From contig CAYTLW010000012.1 of assembly GCA_964438735.1 (NCBI GenBank), forward strand, positions 1-64,000: 64,000 nt of DNA. Reading direction: 5' to 3'. The stretch comes from CAYTLW01 sp964438735. GTDB taxonomy: Bacteria > Myxococcota_A > UBA9042. The stretch's first letter is position 1, and the number at the start of each line of letters is the position of its first letter. The position numbers and the translations under genes were made by a program. The notes below the pieces were generated by a model that saw only the letters and a program-made list of their open reading frames with translations, was not told the DNA's origin and did not search any database. Positions 8,604-17,846 of the stretch are shown here, piece after piece.

Positions 8604-10790
8604 ATGGCGGTGGTGCATAATGGAGGCGGCTGGCCGGCCGTCTGGTACGTGCTGAACCAGGCCAGAGCTTCGGGCGGCGTGGCCTCGATGGTCAAAGCCC
8701 TGCGGTCGCCAAATACGTGCAAGACCTGCGCCCTGGGCATGGGCGGCCAGCGCGGCGGCATGGTCAACGAGCTGGGCCACGACCTGGAGTTCTGCAAAAA
8801 ATCGGTCCAGGCCATGGCCGCAGATATGCAGCCTGCCCTGCCGCACTGGTTTGCCGACGGCATGAAGCTCGACTCGCTCCGCCAGCTGAGTTCCCGCGAG
8901 CTGGAACACGCCGGTCGGCTCGTACAGCCCCTGCTGCGCGCGGCTGGGGACGATCGGTACCGGCCAGTTTCCTGGCCAGACGCCATGGATTTGCTCGTCG
9001 ACAAGCTGCGGGCCACCGCGCCGGAGGAGAGCTTCTTCTACTTCAGCGGCCGCTCCTCCAACGAAGCGGGCTTCCTGCTGCAGCTGGTGGCGCGGCTGTA
9101 CGGCACCAACAACGTGCACAACTGCTCGTACTACTGCCACCAGGCATCCGGGGTGGGGCTGGGCAGCGTCATCGGCTCGGGCACGGCGACAGTGACGCTG
9201 GCGGACATCGAGCGCTGCGACCTGCTCTGGCTGATCGGTGCCAACCCGTCGAGCAATCATCCGCGCCTGATGAAATCCATCGTCGAGCTGCGTCGGCGCG
9301 GCGGCAAGGTCATCGTCATCAATCCCATGCGCGAGCTGGGCCTGCAGCGCTTCCGGGTGCCTTCGGACCCGCGCAGCATGCTGTTCGGACCCGAGGTCTG
9401 CGACCTGTACCTGCAGCCGAGAATCGGCGGCGACATCGCCCTGCTGACCGCCCTGGCCCGCATCGCGTTGGAGCGGGGAGACGTGAAGCGCTCCTTCCTG
9501 GATGACCACGTGGAGGGCGTGCAGGAGTACGTCGAACACGTCATGACCCAATCCTGGCACGACCTGCGCTTTCGCAGCGGTTTGAGCCGCCAGGAGATGG
9601 AGCGCGCCGCTGACCTCTACGGCGCTTCGAAGGGCAGCATCTTCTGCTGGGCCATGGGGCTGACCCACCATGTGCACGGGGTACAGAATGTGCAGTCGGT
9701 CGCCAACCTGGCGTTGTTGCGGGGCATGGTCGGTCGGCCCGGTGCTGGACTCCTGCCGCTGCGGGGCCACTCCAATGTGCAGGGCATGGGCTCCATGGGC
9801 GTGACGCCCGCCCTGAAGGCCCGCTTCTTCGACAACCTGCAAGACCACCTGGGTGTGGAACTGCCGACGACGCCAGGGCTCGACACCATGGCCTGCATGG
9901 AGCGCGCGCACGCCGACGGCATTCGCACGGCGTTCCTGCTCGGCGGCAACCTGCACGGCAGCAATCCACACACCGAATACGCCACCGAAGCGATGTCGAA
10001 GATCAACTTCACGGTCACGCTCAGCACCACCTTGAACACCGGCCATGCCTGGGGGGCCGGCCAGGAGGCGTTGATCCTGCCCGTGCGCGCCCGCGACGAG
10101 GAGGACCAGCCGACGACCCAGGAGTCCATGTTCAACTTTGTCCGTCTCAGCGATGGCGGGCCGACCCGTCACGACGGACCGCGCGGTGAGGTGGAGATCA
10201 TCGCCGAGCTCGCCGAGCGGTTGTTCAACTCCCGCGACAACCCGCCACCTGTCGACTGGACCGCCATGCGTCGCCATGGACACATCCGCCAGGCCATCGC
10301 CGCCGTGGTGCCCGGTTATGGCGCCATCGGACCCATCGGCCAGACCCGCCAGGAGTTCCAGATCGACGGCCGGACCTTCCACCAGCCGCGCTTCGCCACC
10401 CCGTCCGGACGGGCGCGGATGCACCCGGTCTCCCTGCCAGACAACGCCCTGTCCGACGAGAGCCGCCTGCGCTTGATGACCATGCGTTCGGAGGGCCAGT
10501 TCAACACGGTCGTCTACGAGGAGGGCGACCTGTATCGCGGACAGGAACGTCGCGACGTGATCCTCATGAACATCGACGACATCACCCGCCTGGGTCTGCG
10601 CTTGGACCAACCGGTCACGGTGGTCTCGGATACGGGCAGGCTCGAGGGCATCCTGGTCCGACAGGCGCCGATCACGGCGGGCGACGCGGCCATGTACTTC
10701 CCAGAGGCCAACGTGCTGGCCAGCCGTCGGGTGGATCCGCGCTCCCGTACGCCGGCGTTCAAGGATGTGGTAGTGACGATCCAGACGTAG
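8604..10790 (+). CDS. FdhF/YdeP-family molybdopterin oxidoreductase
   Basis: A 728-residue molybdopterin-guanine-dinucleotide oxidoreductase of the FdhF/YdeP group. Visible marks are an N-terminal Cys motif (NTCKTCALGMGG), FFYFSGRSSNEAGFL, NCSYYCHQASGVGLG, IGANPSSNHPR, PLRGHSNVQGMGSMG and a C-terminal MopB-like domain (about 600-728). Length matches the family (700-770). The substrate of YdeP-type enzymes is not established; E. coli YdeP is linked to acid resistance. A GGAGGGG ribosome-binding site precedes the ATG. A molybdate ABC transporter lies 5 kb downstream, which would supply the metal, but the two are not in one operon. Confidence 0.9.
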   Translation: MAVVHNGGGWPAVWYVLNQARASGGVASMVKALRSPNTCKTCALGMGGQRGGMVNELGHDLEFCKKSVQAMAADMQPALPHWFADGMKLDSLRQLSSRELEHAGRLVQPLLRAAGDDRYRPVSWPDAMDLLVDKLRATAPEESFFYFSGRSSNEAGFLLQLVARLYGTNNVHNCSYYCHQASGVGLGSVIGSGTATVTLADIERCDLLWLIGANPSSNHPRLMKSIVELRRRGGKVIVINPMRELGLQRFRVPSDPRSMLFGPEVCDLYLQPRIGGDIALLTALARIALERGDVKRSFLDDHVEGVQEYVEHVMTQSWHDLRFRSGLSRQEMERAADLYGASKGSIFCWAMGLTHHVHGVQNVQSVANLALLRGMVGRPGAGLLPLRGHSNVQGMGSMGVTPALKARFFDNLQDHLGVELPTTPGLDTMACMERAHADGIRTAFLLGGNLHGSNPHTEYATEAMSKINFTVTLSTTLNTGHAWGAGQEALILPVRARDEEDQPTTQESMFNFVRLSDGGPTRHDGPRGEVEIIAELAERLFNSRDNPPPVDWTAMRRHGHIRQAIAAVVPGYGAIGPIGQTRQEFQIDGRTFHQPRFATPSGRARMHPVSLPDNALSDESRLRLMTMRSEGQFNTVVYEEGDLYRGQERRDVILMNIDDITRLGLRLDQPVTVVSDTGRLEGILVRQAPITAGDAAMYFPEANVLASRRVDPRSRTPAFKDVVVTIQT

Positions 10791-10804
10791 CCATCGAGGT
10801 GCCC

Positions 10805-11986
10805 ATGTCCATCGACCGATTGCCCCGGATGATCGCCGACCTGCTGCCCGAGTTGGTGGCCCAGCGGCACGACCTGCACGCCCACCCGGAGTTGGGCTAT
10901 CACGAAGAGCGCACCAGCGCCGTGGTCCAGGCAACCTTGCAGCAAGCGGGCATCGAGTTCACCGCCGGTCTCGCGGGCGGCACCGGCGTACTGGCGCACC
11001 TGCCGGGGCAGGGCGACCAGGCCATCGGTTTGCGGGCCGACATGGACGCGCTGCCCATGCCGGAAAAGACCGGGCTGCCCTACGCCTCGACCACCGAACA
11101 GACCATGCATGCCTGCGGCCACGACGGACATGTGACCATGCTCCTGGGCGCCGCACGTGTGCTGGCAAGCCTCGGCCCGCTGCCTCAGCCGGTGACCATG
11201 CTCTTCCAACCTGCCGAAGAGGGCGGCGGCGGAGCGGCGCGTATGGTCGCCGAAGGCTGCCTGACGGGCGCGCAGTTGGGGCCGCCAGTCTCTCGACTCT
11301 TCGGCCTGCACGGCTGGCCGGATCTGGACCTGGGGCGGGTGGCCACGCGCGCCGGCCCACTGCTCGCCGCCCAGGCCCGCTTTTCCATCGTGGTACGCGG
11401 CCAGGGCTGTCACGCGGCCTGGCCACAGGTGGGCAAAGACCCGGTGGTCGCCGGCGCCGCGGTGGTCGGCGCCCTGCAGCAGATCGTCTCCCGCAACGCC
11501 GATCCGCTGCGTTCGCTGGTGCTGTCGGTGACCACATTCCACGCCGGCACGGCGGTCAACGTCATCCCGGATCATGCCGAGCTGAAGGGCACGTTGCGCT
11601 GGCTGGACGATGAGACGGGGGAGATGGGCCGCCAGCGGCTGAGCCAGGTCGCAGAAGATGTCGCCAGGGCCTACGGCTGCGAGGCGACGGTCGACTACCA
11701 GCCCGGCTATCCGGTGACTGAAAACAGCCCGGTGGCCGTGGAGTATGTGGCCCGCCAGGCCAAGGCGATGCTGGGCGACGAACAGGTCGACCTGGATATC
11801 CTGCCGGTCATGGGCGCCGAGGACTTCTCGTATTACTGCAAGCAGGTGCCCGCCTGCTTCGCCCTGGTCGGATTGCGCCAGCCCGGGCGCACCAATGCGC
11901 AGCTGCACCAGCCGGAATTCGACTTCAATGACGAGGCATTGCCCATTGGCGTCGAACTGCTATGCCGGCTCGCGCTGACCACATGA
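10805..11986 (+). CDS. M20-family amidohydrolase (N-acyl amino acid or hippurate hydrolase type)
   Basis: Zinc-dependent amidohydrolase of the M20D group, about 393 residues as usual. The metal and catalytic motifs are RHDLHAHPELGYHE, LRADMDALPM, HACGHDGH, LFQPAEEGGGGA and, near the C-terminus, GAEDFSYY. It probably hydrolyses N-acyl amino acids or similar amides in the cytoplasm. The ATG at 10805 has GAGG about 6 nt upstream; GTG at 10799 is the alternative. It starts 14 bp after the molybdoenzyme gene, and its stop overlaps the next start as ATGA, so it is probably part of an operon. Confidence 0.9.
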   Translation: MSIDRLPRMIADLLPELVAQRHDLHAHPELGYHEERTSAVVQATLQQAGIEFTAGLAGGTGVLAHLPGQGDQAIGLRADMDALPMPEKTGLPYASTTEQTMHACGHDGHVTMLLGAARVLASLGPLPQPVTMLFQPAEEGGGGAARMVAEGCLTGAQLGPPVSRLFGLHGWPDLDLGRVATRAGPLLAAQARFSIVVRGQGCHAAWPQVGKDPVVAGAAVVGALQQIVSRNADPLRSLVLSVTTFHAGTAVNVIPDHAELKGTLRWLDDETGEMGRQRLSQVAEDVARAYGCEATVDYQPGYPVTENSPVAVEYVARQAKAMLGDEQVDLDILPVMGAEDFSYYCKQVPACFALVGLRQPGRTNAQLHQPEFDFNDEALPIGVELLCRLALTT

Positions 11987-12525
11987 ACTGCCCACATTGC
12001 GCCATAGATATCAATGACCCGGCACCGGAGTGTCCGGATTGCGGCTTCCATATCCGCGACCTGGACGGGGATTTTGGCGAGCCGCCACAACGCGAAGGGC
12101 CGCTGCACGACGCCGCGGGGCTGCTCAGTGAGCCCGAGTCCAGCGCGCTGCGCTCCCAGCTGACGGCGGCCCATGCAGCCACCGGTTGTGAGCTGGTCGT
12201 GGTGACCGTCGCGGACTCCGGGTCGCGCCTGCCGGCCGAACATGTCTTCTGGCTGTTCAATCGCTGGTCCGTCGGCGGCGAGCGCCACGCCGGCATCCTG
12301 GTGCTGCTGTCGGTGGCCGAGCGCAGGGTCGAAGTGGAGGTGGGACACGCCCTGGAATCGACCATCAGCGACGCGGAGTCGAGCGCTCTGCTGCAACATC
12401 ACGCCGTGCCCTTCTTCGCCGCCGGACGCTTCGCAGAAGGCCTCGTTCAGGCGGTGTCGTTGCTCGAGACGGTTCTGCGCAACGCCGAAGTCGACCTCCG
12501 TCCTGCCGAGGAGGTCGCCGCATGA
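11983..12525 (+). CDS. TPM-domain protein with N-terminal zinc ribbon
   Basis: A protein of about 180 residues. An N-terminal CPHC...CPDC pair forms a zinc-ribbon half (residues 2-19), followed by a TPM domain (HAATGCELVVVTVADSGS, then VFWLFNRWSVGGERHAGILVLLS and VEVEVGHALE). TPM domains occur in envelope and photosystem-repair proteins and are often Sec-exported. This one has no signal peptide and so may be cytoplasmic. Both ends overlap neighbours by ATGA (with the amidohydrolase and with the second TPM gene), indicating strong translational coupling. A longer upstream in-frame start exists but would run deep into the previous gene. Confidence 0.8.
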   Translation: MNCPHCAIDINDPAPECPDCGFHIRDLDGDFGEPPQREGPLHDAAGLLSEPESSALRSQLTAAHAATGCELVVVTVADSGSRLPAEHVFWLFNRWSVGGERHAGILVLLSVAERRVEVEVGHALESTISDAESSALLQHHAVPFFAAGRFAEGLVQAVSLLETVLRNAEVDLRPAEEVAA

Positions 12526-13697
12526 AGACGCCTTGTCGGGTCTACATGTGGCTGGCCCTGGTGTGCCTCGTCGCGCTGCCAACCCTGGCCGCCGCGCTGC
12601 CCGCGCCGGTGTTCCCGATCCGCGACGAGCCGGGCGCGTTGGCGCCAGCAGCCCACGCCGAGGTGGTCGGCCTGTGCACGAGTCTGGAGCAGGAGACAGG
12701 TGCTGAAGTCGGCGTACTGATCGTCGACTGCACCCACGGCACCAACCATCACGACTACGCCGTGCGGGTCTACAACCACTGGGGCATCGGCAAATCCGGC
12801 CGCAACAACGGCGTGCTGATCCTGTTCGCCATGGGCGACCGGCGGGTGGAGATCGTGCCTGGAGATGGCTACAAGGACCTGTTCCCCAAGACCGCCACCA
12901 GCGATCTCCTCAAGCGGGTGGTGGTGCCCAAGATGAAGGCGGGCAAACCCGACCTGGCGGTCACGGCCATCGTCGCCGAAGTGGCGGCCATGATCCGCGC
13001 TCACGAGGGCGCTGGCGGTGCTTCAGCGGAGGCCCTGCCCGAACCGAGCACGGTCGTCGCGACGGCATTCGGTGGCGGCGCCAGGGCGGCGAACGCCGGT
13101 CTTGACGGGCCATCGCCGCGGCGCACGAGGACAACTTCCTCGGGCAGCGACGGCGGCGGGCCATCTATCCCTTCGAGTCACCTGGTCTGGCTCAGCGTGG
13201 GCGCCGGGCTCACGATCCTGTGGTACCTCGGGATGATCGTGCTCTTCGTGCTGACCTTCCGGGGCGGCCGGATGTTCGTGCCCAAGTGGGCGCTGGTGCT
13301 GGCGCTCTTCGTGCCTGTCGCGGTCTGGGGTCTGGTGGCCTGGGCGGCGAGCGAGCTCATGGGCATCGAGTTGATCTCAGGCGGCAGCAGCGTGGTCGTG
13401 GCGGGCATCATGGCGGTGGTGGCGCGCCACTTCTGCCCCAAGTGCAACAAGTGGATGAGGATCACCACCCGAACCTTGTGTTCGGCCACGCGACACAGCT
13501 CGGGCACCGGTGAGCGCACCTACCACTGTCGACACTGTCTGCATCACAAAGTGGAGACCTACACCATCCCGCAAATCACCGAATCCAGTTCGTCCAGCTC
13601 GTCCAGTTCGTCCAGTTCGTCCAGTTACAGTTCGTCGAGTTCATCCTCGTTCGGTGGTGGTTCCTCATCCGGCGGTGGTGGCGGCGCCAGCTGGTAG
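12522..13697 (+). CDS. Secreted or membrane TPM-domain protein with Ser/Gly-rich tail
   Basis: A 391-residue protein. A signal peptide (about 1-25) is followed by a TPM domain (about 28-165; LEQETGAEVGVLIVDC, YAVRVYNHWGIGKSGRNNGVLILFA). A variable linker, two transmembrane helices (about 225-285), a zinc-ribbon-like CPKC...C..C cluster and a long Ser-rich then Gly-rich tail ending ASW follow. This order (TPM, TM, GGxSGGGGASW tail) is the usual one for bacterial TPM/YgcG proteins. It is coupled by ATGA to the preceding soluble TPM protein. The 3' end overlaps the convergent desaturase gene by 33 bp. Confidence 0.85.
   Translation: MKTPCRVYMWLALVCLVALPTLAAALPAPVFPIRDEPGALAPAAHAEVVGLCTSLEQETGAEVGVLIVDCTHGTNHHDYAVRVYNHWGIGKSGRNNGVLILFAMGDRRVEIVPGDGYKDLFPKTATSDLLKRVVVPKMKAGKPDLAVTAIVAEVAAMIRAHEGAGGASAEALPEPSTVVATAFGGGARAANAGLDGPSPRRTRTTSSGSDGGGPSIPSSHLVWLSVGAGLTILWYLGMIVLFVLTFRGGRMFVPKWALVLALFVPVAVWGLVAWAASELMGIELISGGSSVVVAGIMAVVARHFCPKCNKWMRITTRTLCSATRHSSGTGERTYHCRHCLHHKVETYTIPQITESSSSSSSSSSSSSSYSSSSSSSFGGGSSSGGGGGASW
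13584..13628 (+). repeat. 9-bp tandem repeat coding for poly-Ser
   Basis: Five near-identical copies of tccagttcg lie in frame inside the Ser-rich tail of the TPM protein. The tract is the sort that changes copy number by slippage, which would alter tail length without a frameshift. Confidence 0.7.
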
Positions 13698-14795
13698 GCA
13701 AGCTGAGGCCGCTTCCGGCTGACCCAATCGACGCAGAATCCGATAGTGCGAGGCAATGGCCGCGCCCAACGAGCGATGCACTCGGTATTGCACATCAAAC
13801 TCGTCGGCCGTCTCCTGCAGGATGCGCGAGATGGCCGGGTAGTGCAGGTGACAGATGCGGGGGAAGAGGTGGTGCACCACCTGGAAGTTGAGCCCGCCCA
13901 TGTACCAGGTCAGCAGCCGGTTGTTGCGTGCGAAGTCGACCGTCGTGGCCAGCTGATGCTCGGCCCAGTCCGTGCTCATGTGACCCTCGCCATCGACGGG
14001 CATGGGAAAGTCCGCCTCCTCGACGCAGTGGGCCAGCTGAAAGGTGGTGGCCAGCACCAGGCCGACGGTCGAGCACATCAGGGCGAATCCTGCCAGCACC
14101 AGCAGTGGCGGGTGCAGCAACAAGGGAATCACCAGCGACCAGGCCACGAAGGTCAACTTGCCGGCCAACAACGCCGCCATCTGCCCGCGTGATGGGGCGG
14201 CGACCTTGTGTCGACCCAGGCGGCCGGTCCTCAAGCTGATGACGTCATCCCAGAAGACCCACTTGGGCAGCAGGAAGCAGTAGAGTGCCCACATATACAG
14301 GTGCTGGAAGCGGTGCACGGGGCGGCGTTCATTGTCGGGCGCCAGACGACCCAATACCCCGAGATCGATGTCGTCGTCGTGGCCGGCGATATTGGTCCAG
14401 GTGTGGTGGGCGCGGTTGTGTTTGGTCCGCCAGACGTGGGAGCTGGCACCCATGGCGTCCAGGGCCCAACTGAAGATGCGATTGACCCGGCGGTTGCGGG
14501 AGGTGGCGTCGTGATTGGCGTCGTGCATCACGCCCATGCCGATGCCGGCCACCGCCAGACCGAGCGACAGGGTCAGCGGGATGGCGGTCCACAGCGACGC
14601 CGACCAGAACACCAGGAGGGTCCACGAGGCGATGAACCAGGCCACGATGACCGCAGACTTTGTGTACATGCGCGGCAGGTCGCGGGTGCGCTGTCCGGTG
14701 CTGGTGAAGTGACGGTCGACGCGCGCCTTCAAGGCGCGGTGGAAGGCGCCGTTGCTGGCGAATCGGACGCGGTCGGGGGTCGAGGTGCTGGGCAT
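13665..14795 (-). CDS. Membrane fatty acid desaturase (front-end/acyl-lipid type)
   Basis: A 376-residue integral membrane di-iron desaturase. All three His boxes are visible: HDANH (91-95), HNRAHH (126-131) and QVVHHLFP near residue 315. The Q in the third box is typical of delta-5/delta-6 front-end desaturases, although no fused cytochrome b5 domain is present. Four hydrophobic segments fit the fold. It inserts a double bond in membrane-lipid or acyl-CoA chains; regioselectivity cannot be read from sequence. CGGAG precedes the ATG. Confidence 0.9.
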   Translation of the reverse strand: MPSTSTPDRVRFASNGAFHRALKARVDRHFTSTGQRTRDLPRMYTKSAVIVAWFIASWTLLVFWSASLWTAIPLTLSLGLAVAGIGMGVMHDANHDATSRNRRVNRIFSWALDAMGASSHVWRTKHNRAHHTWTNIAGHDDDIDLGVLGRLAPDNERRPVHRFQHLYMWALYCFLLPKWVFWDDVISLRTGRLGRHKVAAPSRGQMAALLAGKLTFVAWSLVIPLLLHPPLLVLAGFALMCSTVGLVLATTFQLAHCVEEADFPMPVDGEGHMSTDWAEHQLATTVDFARNNRLLTWYMGGLNFQVVHHLFPRICHLHYPAISRILQETADEFDVQYRVHRSLGAAIASHYRILRRLGQPEAASACLPAGAATTAG

Positions 14796-14868
14796 GTGGG
14801 CTCCGGCGAAAGGGGGTCGCCGGAGAGCCCATATCGCGGCTCTGTCACCATGTTGTCATGGATGCGAT

Positions 14869-15552
14869 TCAGGCAAGCATCTTACGCGCTTTCACTGCAA
14901 ACTTGTCGGCGTCCTCCTCCTTGGGAAGCTCGACTTTGCGGGGCACATCCTTGCCCCGCCGCACCGCGGGACGCACCTTGATGGCGTCATGCCAGCGCTG
15001 CAGGTTGTCCAGGCCGTTGTTATCGACGCCGGACCAGCGCGCGGTGTGGGTCCATGACCAGGTGGCGATGTCGGCGATGCTGTAATCGCCGGCCAGGTAC
15101 TCGGCCTCGCCAAGCCGCCGATCGAGCACCTCCAGCAGGCGCCGGCTCTCGCGCTGGTAGCGACCGATGGCCCACGGGATCTTCTCCGGTGCGTAGCGAT
15201 AGAAGACGTTGGCCTGGCCCATCATGGGGCCGACGCCGGCCATCTGAAACATCAGCCACTGAATGACCACAGAGCGACCCTTGGCGCCCGACGGCATCAA
15301 ACGGCCGTGCTTTTCCGCCAGGTAGATCATCAGCGCGCCAGTCTCGAAGACCGCGAAGTCGTCGTTGTTGTGGTCGACGATGGCCGGGATGCGGCCGTTT
15401 GGGTTGATGGCCAGGTAGGACTCGGCCTTCTGCTCCCCCTTGCTCAGGTCGAGGGAGACGACGTCATAGGCGACCTCCAGCTCTTCGAGACAGATGCTGG
15501 CCTTCCAGCCGTTGGGGGTCGGGGCGGTGTAGAGGGTGTATGGGGCGGTCAT
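14869..15552 (-). CDS. Glutathione S-transferase family protein
   Basis: A 227-residue GST with an N-terminal thioredoxin-like domain (YTAPTPNGWKASICLEEL; NPNGRIPAIVD; FETGALMIYLAEK) and an all-helical C-terminal domain (SIADIATWSW). The pattern is closest to the Nu-class YghU/YfcG disulfide-reductase-like GSTs, in which Asn/Thr in the TPNG turn replaces Tyr/Ser. The gene starts about 120 bp downstream of modC on the same strand, with its own GGAG ribosome-binding site, and is probably transcribed separately or as an operon tail. Confidence 0.9.
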   Translation of the reverse strand: MTAPYTLYTAPTPNGWKASICLEELEVAYDVVSLDLSKGEQKAESYLAINPNGRIPAIVDHNNDDFAVFETGALMIYLAEKHGRLMPSGAKGRSVVIQWLMFQMAGVGPMMGQANVFYRYAPEKIPWAIGRYQRESRRLLEVLDRRLGEAEYLAGDYSIADIATWSWTHTARWSGVDNNGLDNLQRWHDAIKVRPAVRRGKDVPRKVELPKEEDADKFAVKARKMLA

Positions 15553-15673
15553 GAAAACTCCGGGATCGGGCGCGACGGCGGAGAATACGCCGACACGATG
15601 ACGGTGCCGCGTGGCGCCGACGCGGTAAAGAGACCGCCGGCAAGGTGTGATTCAGCAAGGAGGTTCGAGGCGC

Positions 15674-16312
15674 TTAGCCGCCGCCTACCCGACCGTCGGC
15701 GATCTCCAGGATGCGCTCCACGATGGGGTCCATGTCGGCGCCACGATGGCTGACCAGCACGAAGGGCAGGTCGCGCTCCCGACACCAGCCGCCCAGACGC
15801 TGGACCATATCGTCGCGACGAAGTCGATCCAGGGCCGAGAAGGGCTCGTCGAGCAGCAGGATATTCGGCCCGGCCAGCAGGGCACGTCCAAGCGCCACCC
15901 GCTGACGTTCGCCACCCGAGAGATGGCGAGGTCGACGATCCAGCAGGTGGTCGATGGCCAGCAGGTCGGCCATCTCGCGCAGGGTTCTGGCGTCTCCGCC
16001 GCCGTAGGCCAGGTTGTCGCGCACGGAGAGGTGCGGGAAGAGCAGGGCCTCCTGGGGTACCCATGCCGCCCGTCGCTCCCACGGCGCCTTGAAGATGCCC
16101 TTGTCGGTGTCGAGCCAGGTCTCTCCGTTGACCGACAACCAGCCTGTGGCACGGCGTTCGACGCCTGCGAGGGCGCGCAGGAGCGTGGTCTTGCCGCAGC
16201 CGGTGGGGCCAGCCAGCCCGACGGATCGCTCATCGCATCGCAGGTGCGCCTTGAGCGACATGCCGCCGACGTGCAGATCGAGGGCCGCCTCGATGAACGG
16301 ACTAGCGCCCAT
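15674..16312 (-). CDS. modC: Molybdate ABC transporter ATP-binding protein ModC (short form)
   Basis: ABC ATPase of 212 residues: Walker A GPTGCGKTT, signature HLSGGERQRVALGRAL, Walker B ILLLDEPFSALD and switch His VLVSHR. Classical ModC is about 350 residues and carries a C-terminal molybdate-binding MOP/TOBE domain. That domain is absent here, so this is the short form. The gene overlaps modB by 11 bp and is last in the modABC set. Assignment to molybdate rather than tungstate or sulfate rests on the ModA/ModB partners. Confidence 0.85.
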   Translation of the reverse strand: MGASPFIEAALDLHVGGMSLKAHLRCDERSVGLAGPTGCGKTTLLRALAGVERRATGWLSVNGETWLDTDKGIFKAPWERRAAWVPQEALLFPHLSVRDNLAYGGGDARTLREMADLLAIDHLLDRRPRHLSGGERQRVALGRALLAGPNILLLDEPFSALDRLRRDDMVQRLGGWCRERDLPFVLVSHRGADMDPIVERILEIADGRVGGG

Positions 16313-16997
16313 CGTCCACCTCCAGCCGACCTCGTTGCCAGCGGGTGAAAGCCTCGTACCCGATGAGCGCGGCCAGGGACAGGGCCACGGACAGCCACGT
16401 CAACAGGCGCGCCGCCTCCATGCCGCCGGGACTCTCCAGCAGGGTGTAGATGGCCAGGGCCAGGGTGCGGGTCTCGCCTTCGATATTACCCGCCAGCACG
16501 ACCGTCGCGCCGAATTCGCCAAGCGCTCGGGCAAACGTGAGCACGGCGCCGGCGGCGAAGCCCGGCAAGGCCAGCGGCAAGGTGATCCGCCGGAAGGTCG
16601 CCCACCGGGGCACACCAAGAGAGTGCGAGACGCCCACATATCGGGCGTCGACGGCTTCGAAGGCCGTGCGCATGGACAGGACGTAGAGCGGCATGCTCAC
16701 GGTCGCTGCGGCGATCACCGCGCCGAGGGGGGCGAAGGCGACCCGAATGCCCAGGTCGTTGAGCAGGCCACCGAGCGGTGCGCTCGGCCCCAACAGGTCC
16801 AGCAGCAGGAAGCCGGTCACCACCGGCGGCAGCACCATGGGCACCATCACCAGCGAGCTCAGCAGCCATTTGCCCGGGAAGGAGCGTCGAGCCAGGAGCC
16901 AGCCGAAGGCCACCGCAAAGGGCGCGCCGACCACCACCGTGGCCAGGGCGACCTGCACCGACAGCCAGACTGCGGCCATGGGATCGACGCCGCTCAT
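16302..16997 (-). CDS. modB: Molybdate ABC transporter permease ModB
   Basis: A permease of 231 residues with about five transmembrane helices. It carries the ABC-permease EAA loop (VGVSHSLGVPRWATFRRITLPLALPG) and the ModB hallmark ALGEFGATVVLAGNIEG. The start at 16997 gives a normal-length protein and an ATGA overlap with the modA stop. Longer upstream open frame lies inside modA and is rejected. Confidence 0.92.
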   Translation of the reverse strand: MSGVDPMAAVWLSVQVALATVVVGAPFAVAFGWLLARRSFPGKWLLSSLVMVPMVLPPVVTGFLLLDLLGPSAPLGGLLNDLGIRVAFAPLGAVIAAATVSMPLYVLSMRTAFEAVDARYVGVSHSLGVPRWATFRRITLPLALPGFAAGAVLTFARALGEFGATVVLAGNIEGETRTLALAIYTLLESPGGMEAARLLTWLSVALSLAALIGYEAFTRWQRGRLEVDDGR

Positions 16998-17791
16998 GGC
17001 GCCGCCTCGGCGGCTGGGGCCTGCAGCGGCACGAACCCCGCCTCGCGGAACAGGGCCATGCCCTCGGCGCTGGCGCAGAAGTGCAGCAAGGCGCGCGCGG
17101 CCACGCCACGTCGAGCGTCGGCACCCTCTCGCGCTATCGCAGCGGCGACATAGACGATGGGCGGATGGCTGCTGGACGGCAGCTCGAAGGCCACCTGCAC
17201 CCGCGGTTCGGCCACGGCATCGCTGGCATAGACCACCGCCATGGGCACGTCCCCACGGGCCAGCCACTCCAATACGGTGCGCACGCTGTGGCCACGCACC
17301 AGGCGCGATTCGAAGACCGATGCCAGTCCAGTGGCCTTCAACGCCGCGTCTGCATAGCGCCCGGCGGGCACATTTTCGCCGGCCACGGCCAGTCGTTCGG
17401 GGGGTGACGCGCGCAGGGTGGCCAGGTTGGCCGGCGGCGTCACGCCTTTGGGCACGGCGATGACCAACCGGTTGCCCAGCAGGTCGACGCGTGTGTTCTT
17501 CTGCACCAGACCGGCACGCTCGACCTCGTCCATCCAGGCCACGTCGGCCGAGATGAATGCGTCCGCCGGCGCGCCCTGTACGACCTGCCGGGCCAGGCGT
17601 GAGGTGGCGTCGAAAGAGAAGACCGGGCGCGGCCCTCCGTTGGCCACCACTCCGTCGGCGACCGCAGACAGCGCCTCGGCCAGGCTGGCGGCGGCGAAGA
17701 CCACCGGACGGCCATCCTCAGCGCGCTGGCACGACACCGTGCAGGCGAGCAGCAGCAAGCCCAATATGGCGACGCCTGGCCGCAATCCCAT
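16994..17791 (-). CDS. modA: Molybdate-binding lipoprotein ModA
   Basis: Periplasmic molybdate-binding component of 265 residues. The signal peptide has Cys residues compatible with a lipobox (LLLLAC or CTVSC near residue 17-21). Family motifs are FAAASLAEAL, FDATSRLARQVVQGAPADAFISAD, LLGNRLVIAVP, PAGRYADAAL and AVVYASDA. It delivers molybdate to ModBC for molybdopterin enzymes such as the FdhF/YdeP homologue at 8.6 kb. The ATG at 17791 is chosen from the signal peptide; the open frame extends further upstream without coding character. Its upstream region contains a conspicuous inverted repeat (17847-17895). Confidence 0.92.
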   Translation of the reverse strand: MGLRPGVAILGLLLLACTVSCQRAEDGRPVVFAAASLAEALSAVADGVVANGGPRPVFSFDATSRLARQVVQGAPADAFISADVAWMDEVERAGLVQKNTRVDLLGNRLVIAVPKGVTPPANLATLRASPPERLAVAGENVPAGRYADAALKATGLASVFESRLVRGHSVRTVLEWLARGDVPMAVVYASDAVAEPRVQVAFELPSSSHPPIVYVAAAIAREGADARRGVAARALLHFCASAEGMALFREAGFVPLQAPAAEAAP

Positions 17792-17846
17792 GGAAGGTCC
17801 CTCGCGTGCCCGACGAGCTGACCCGCCGAGGTCGGAGTGGTTTAGG

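Noticed and set aside
8163..10934. Minus-strand open frame of about 920 codons across the molybdoenzyme gene
   Set aside because: Antisense shadow of the FdhF/YdeP homologue; no recognisable motif.
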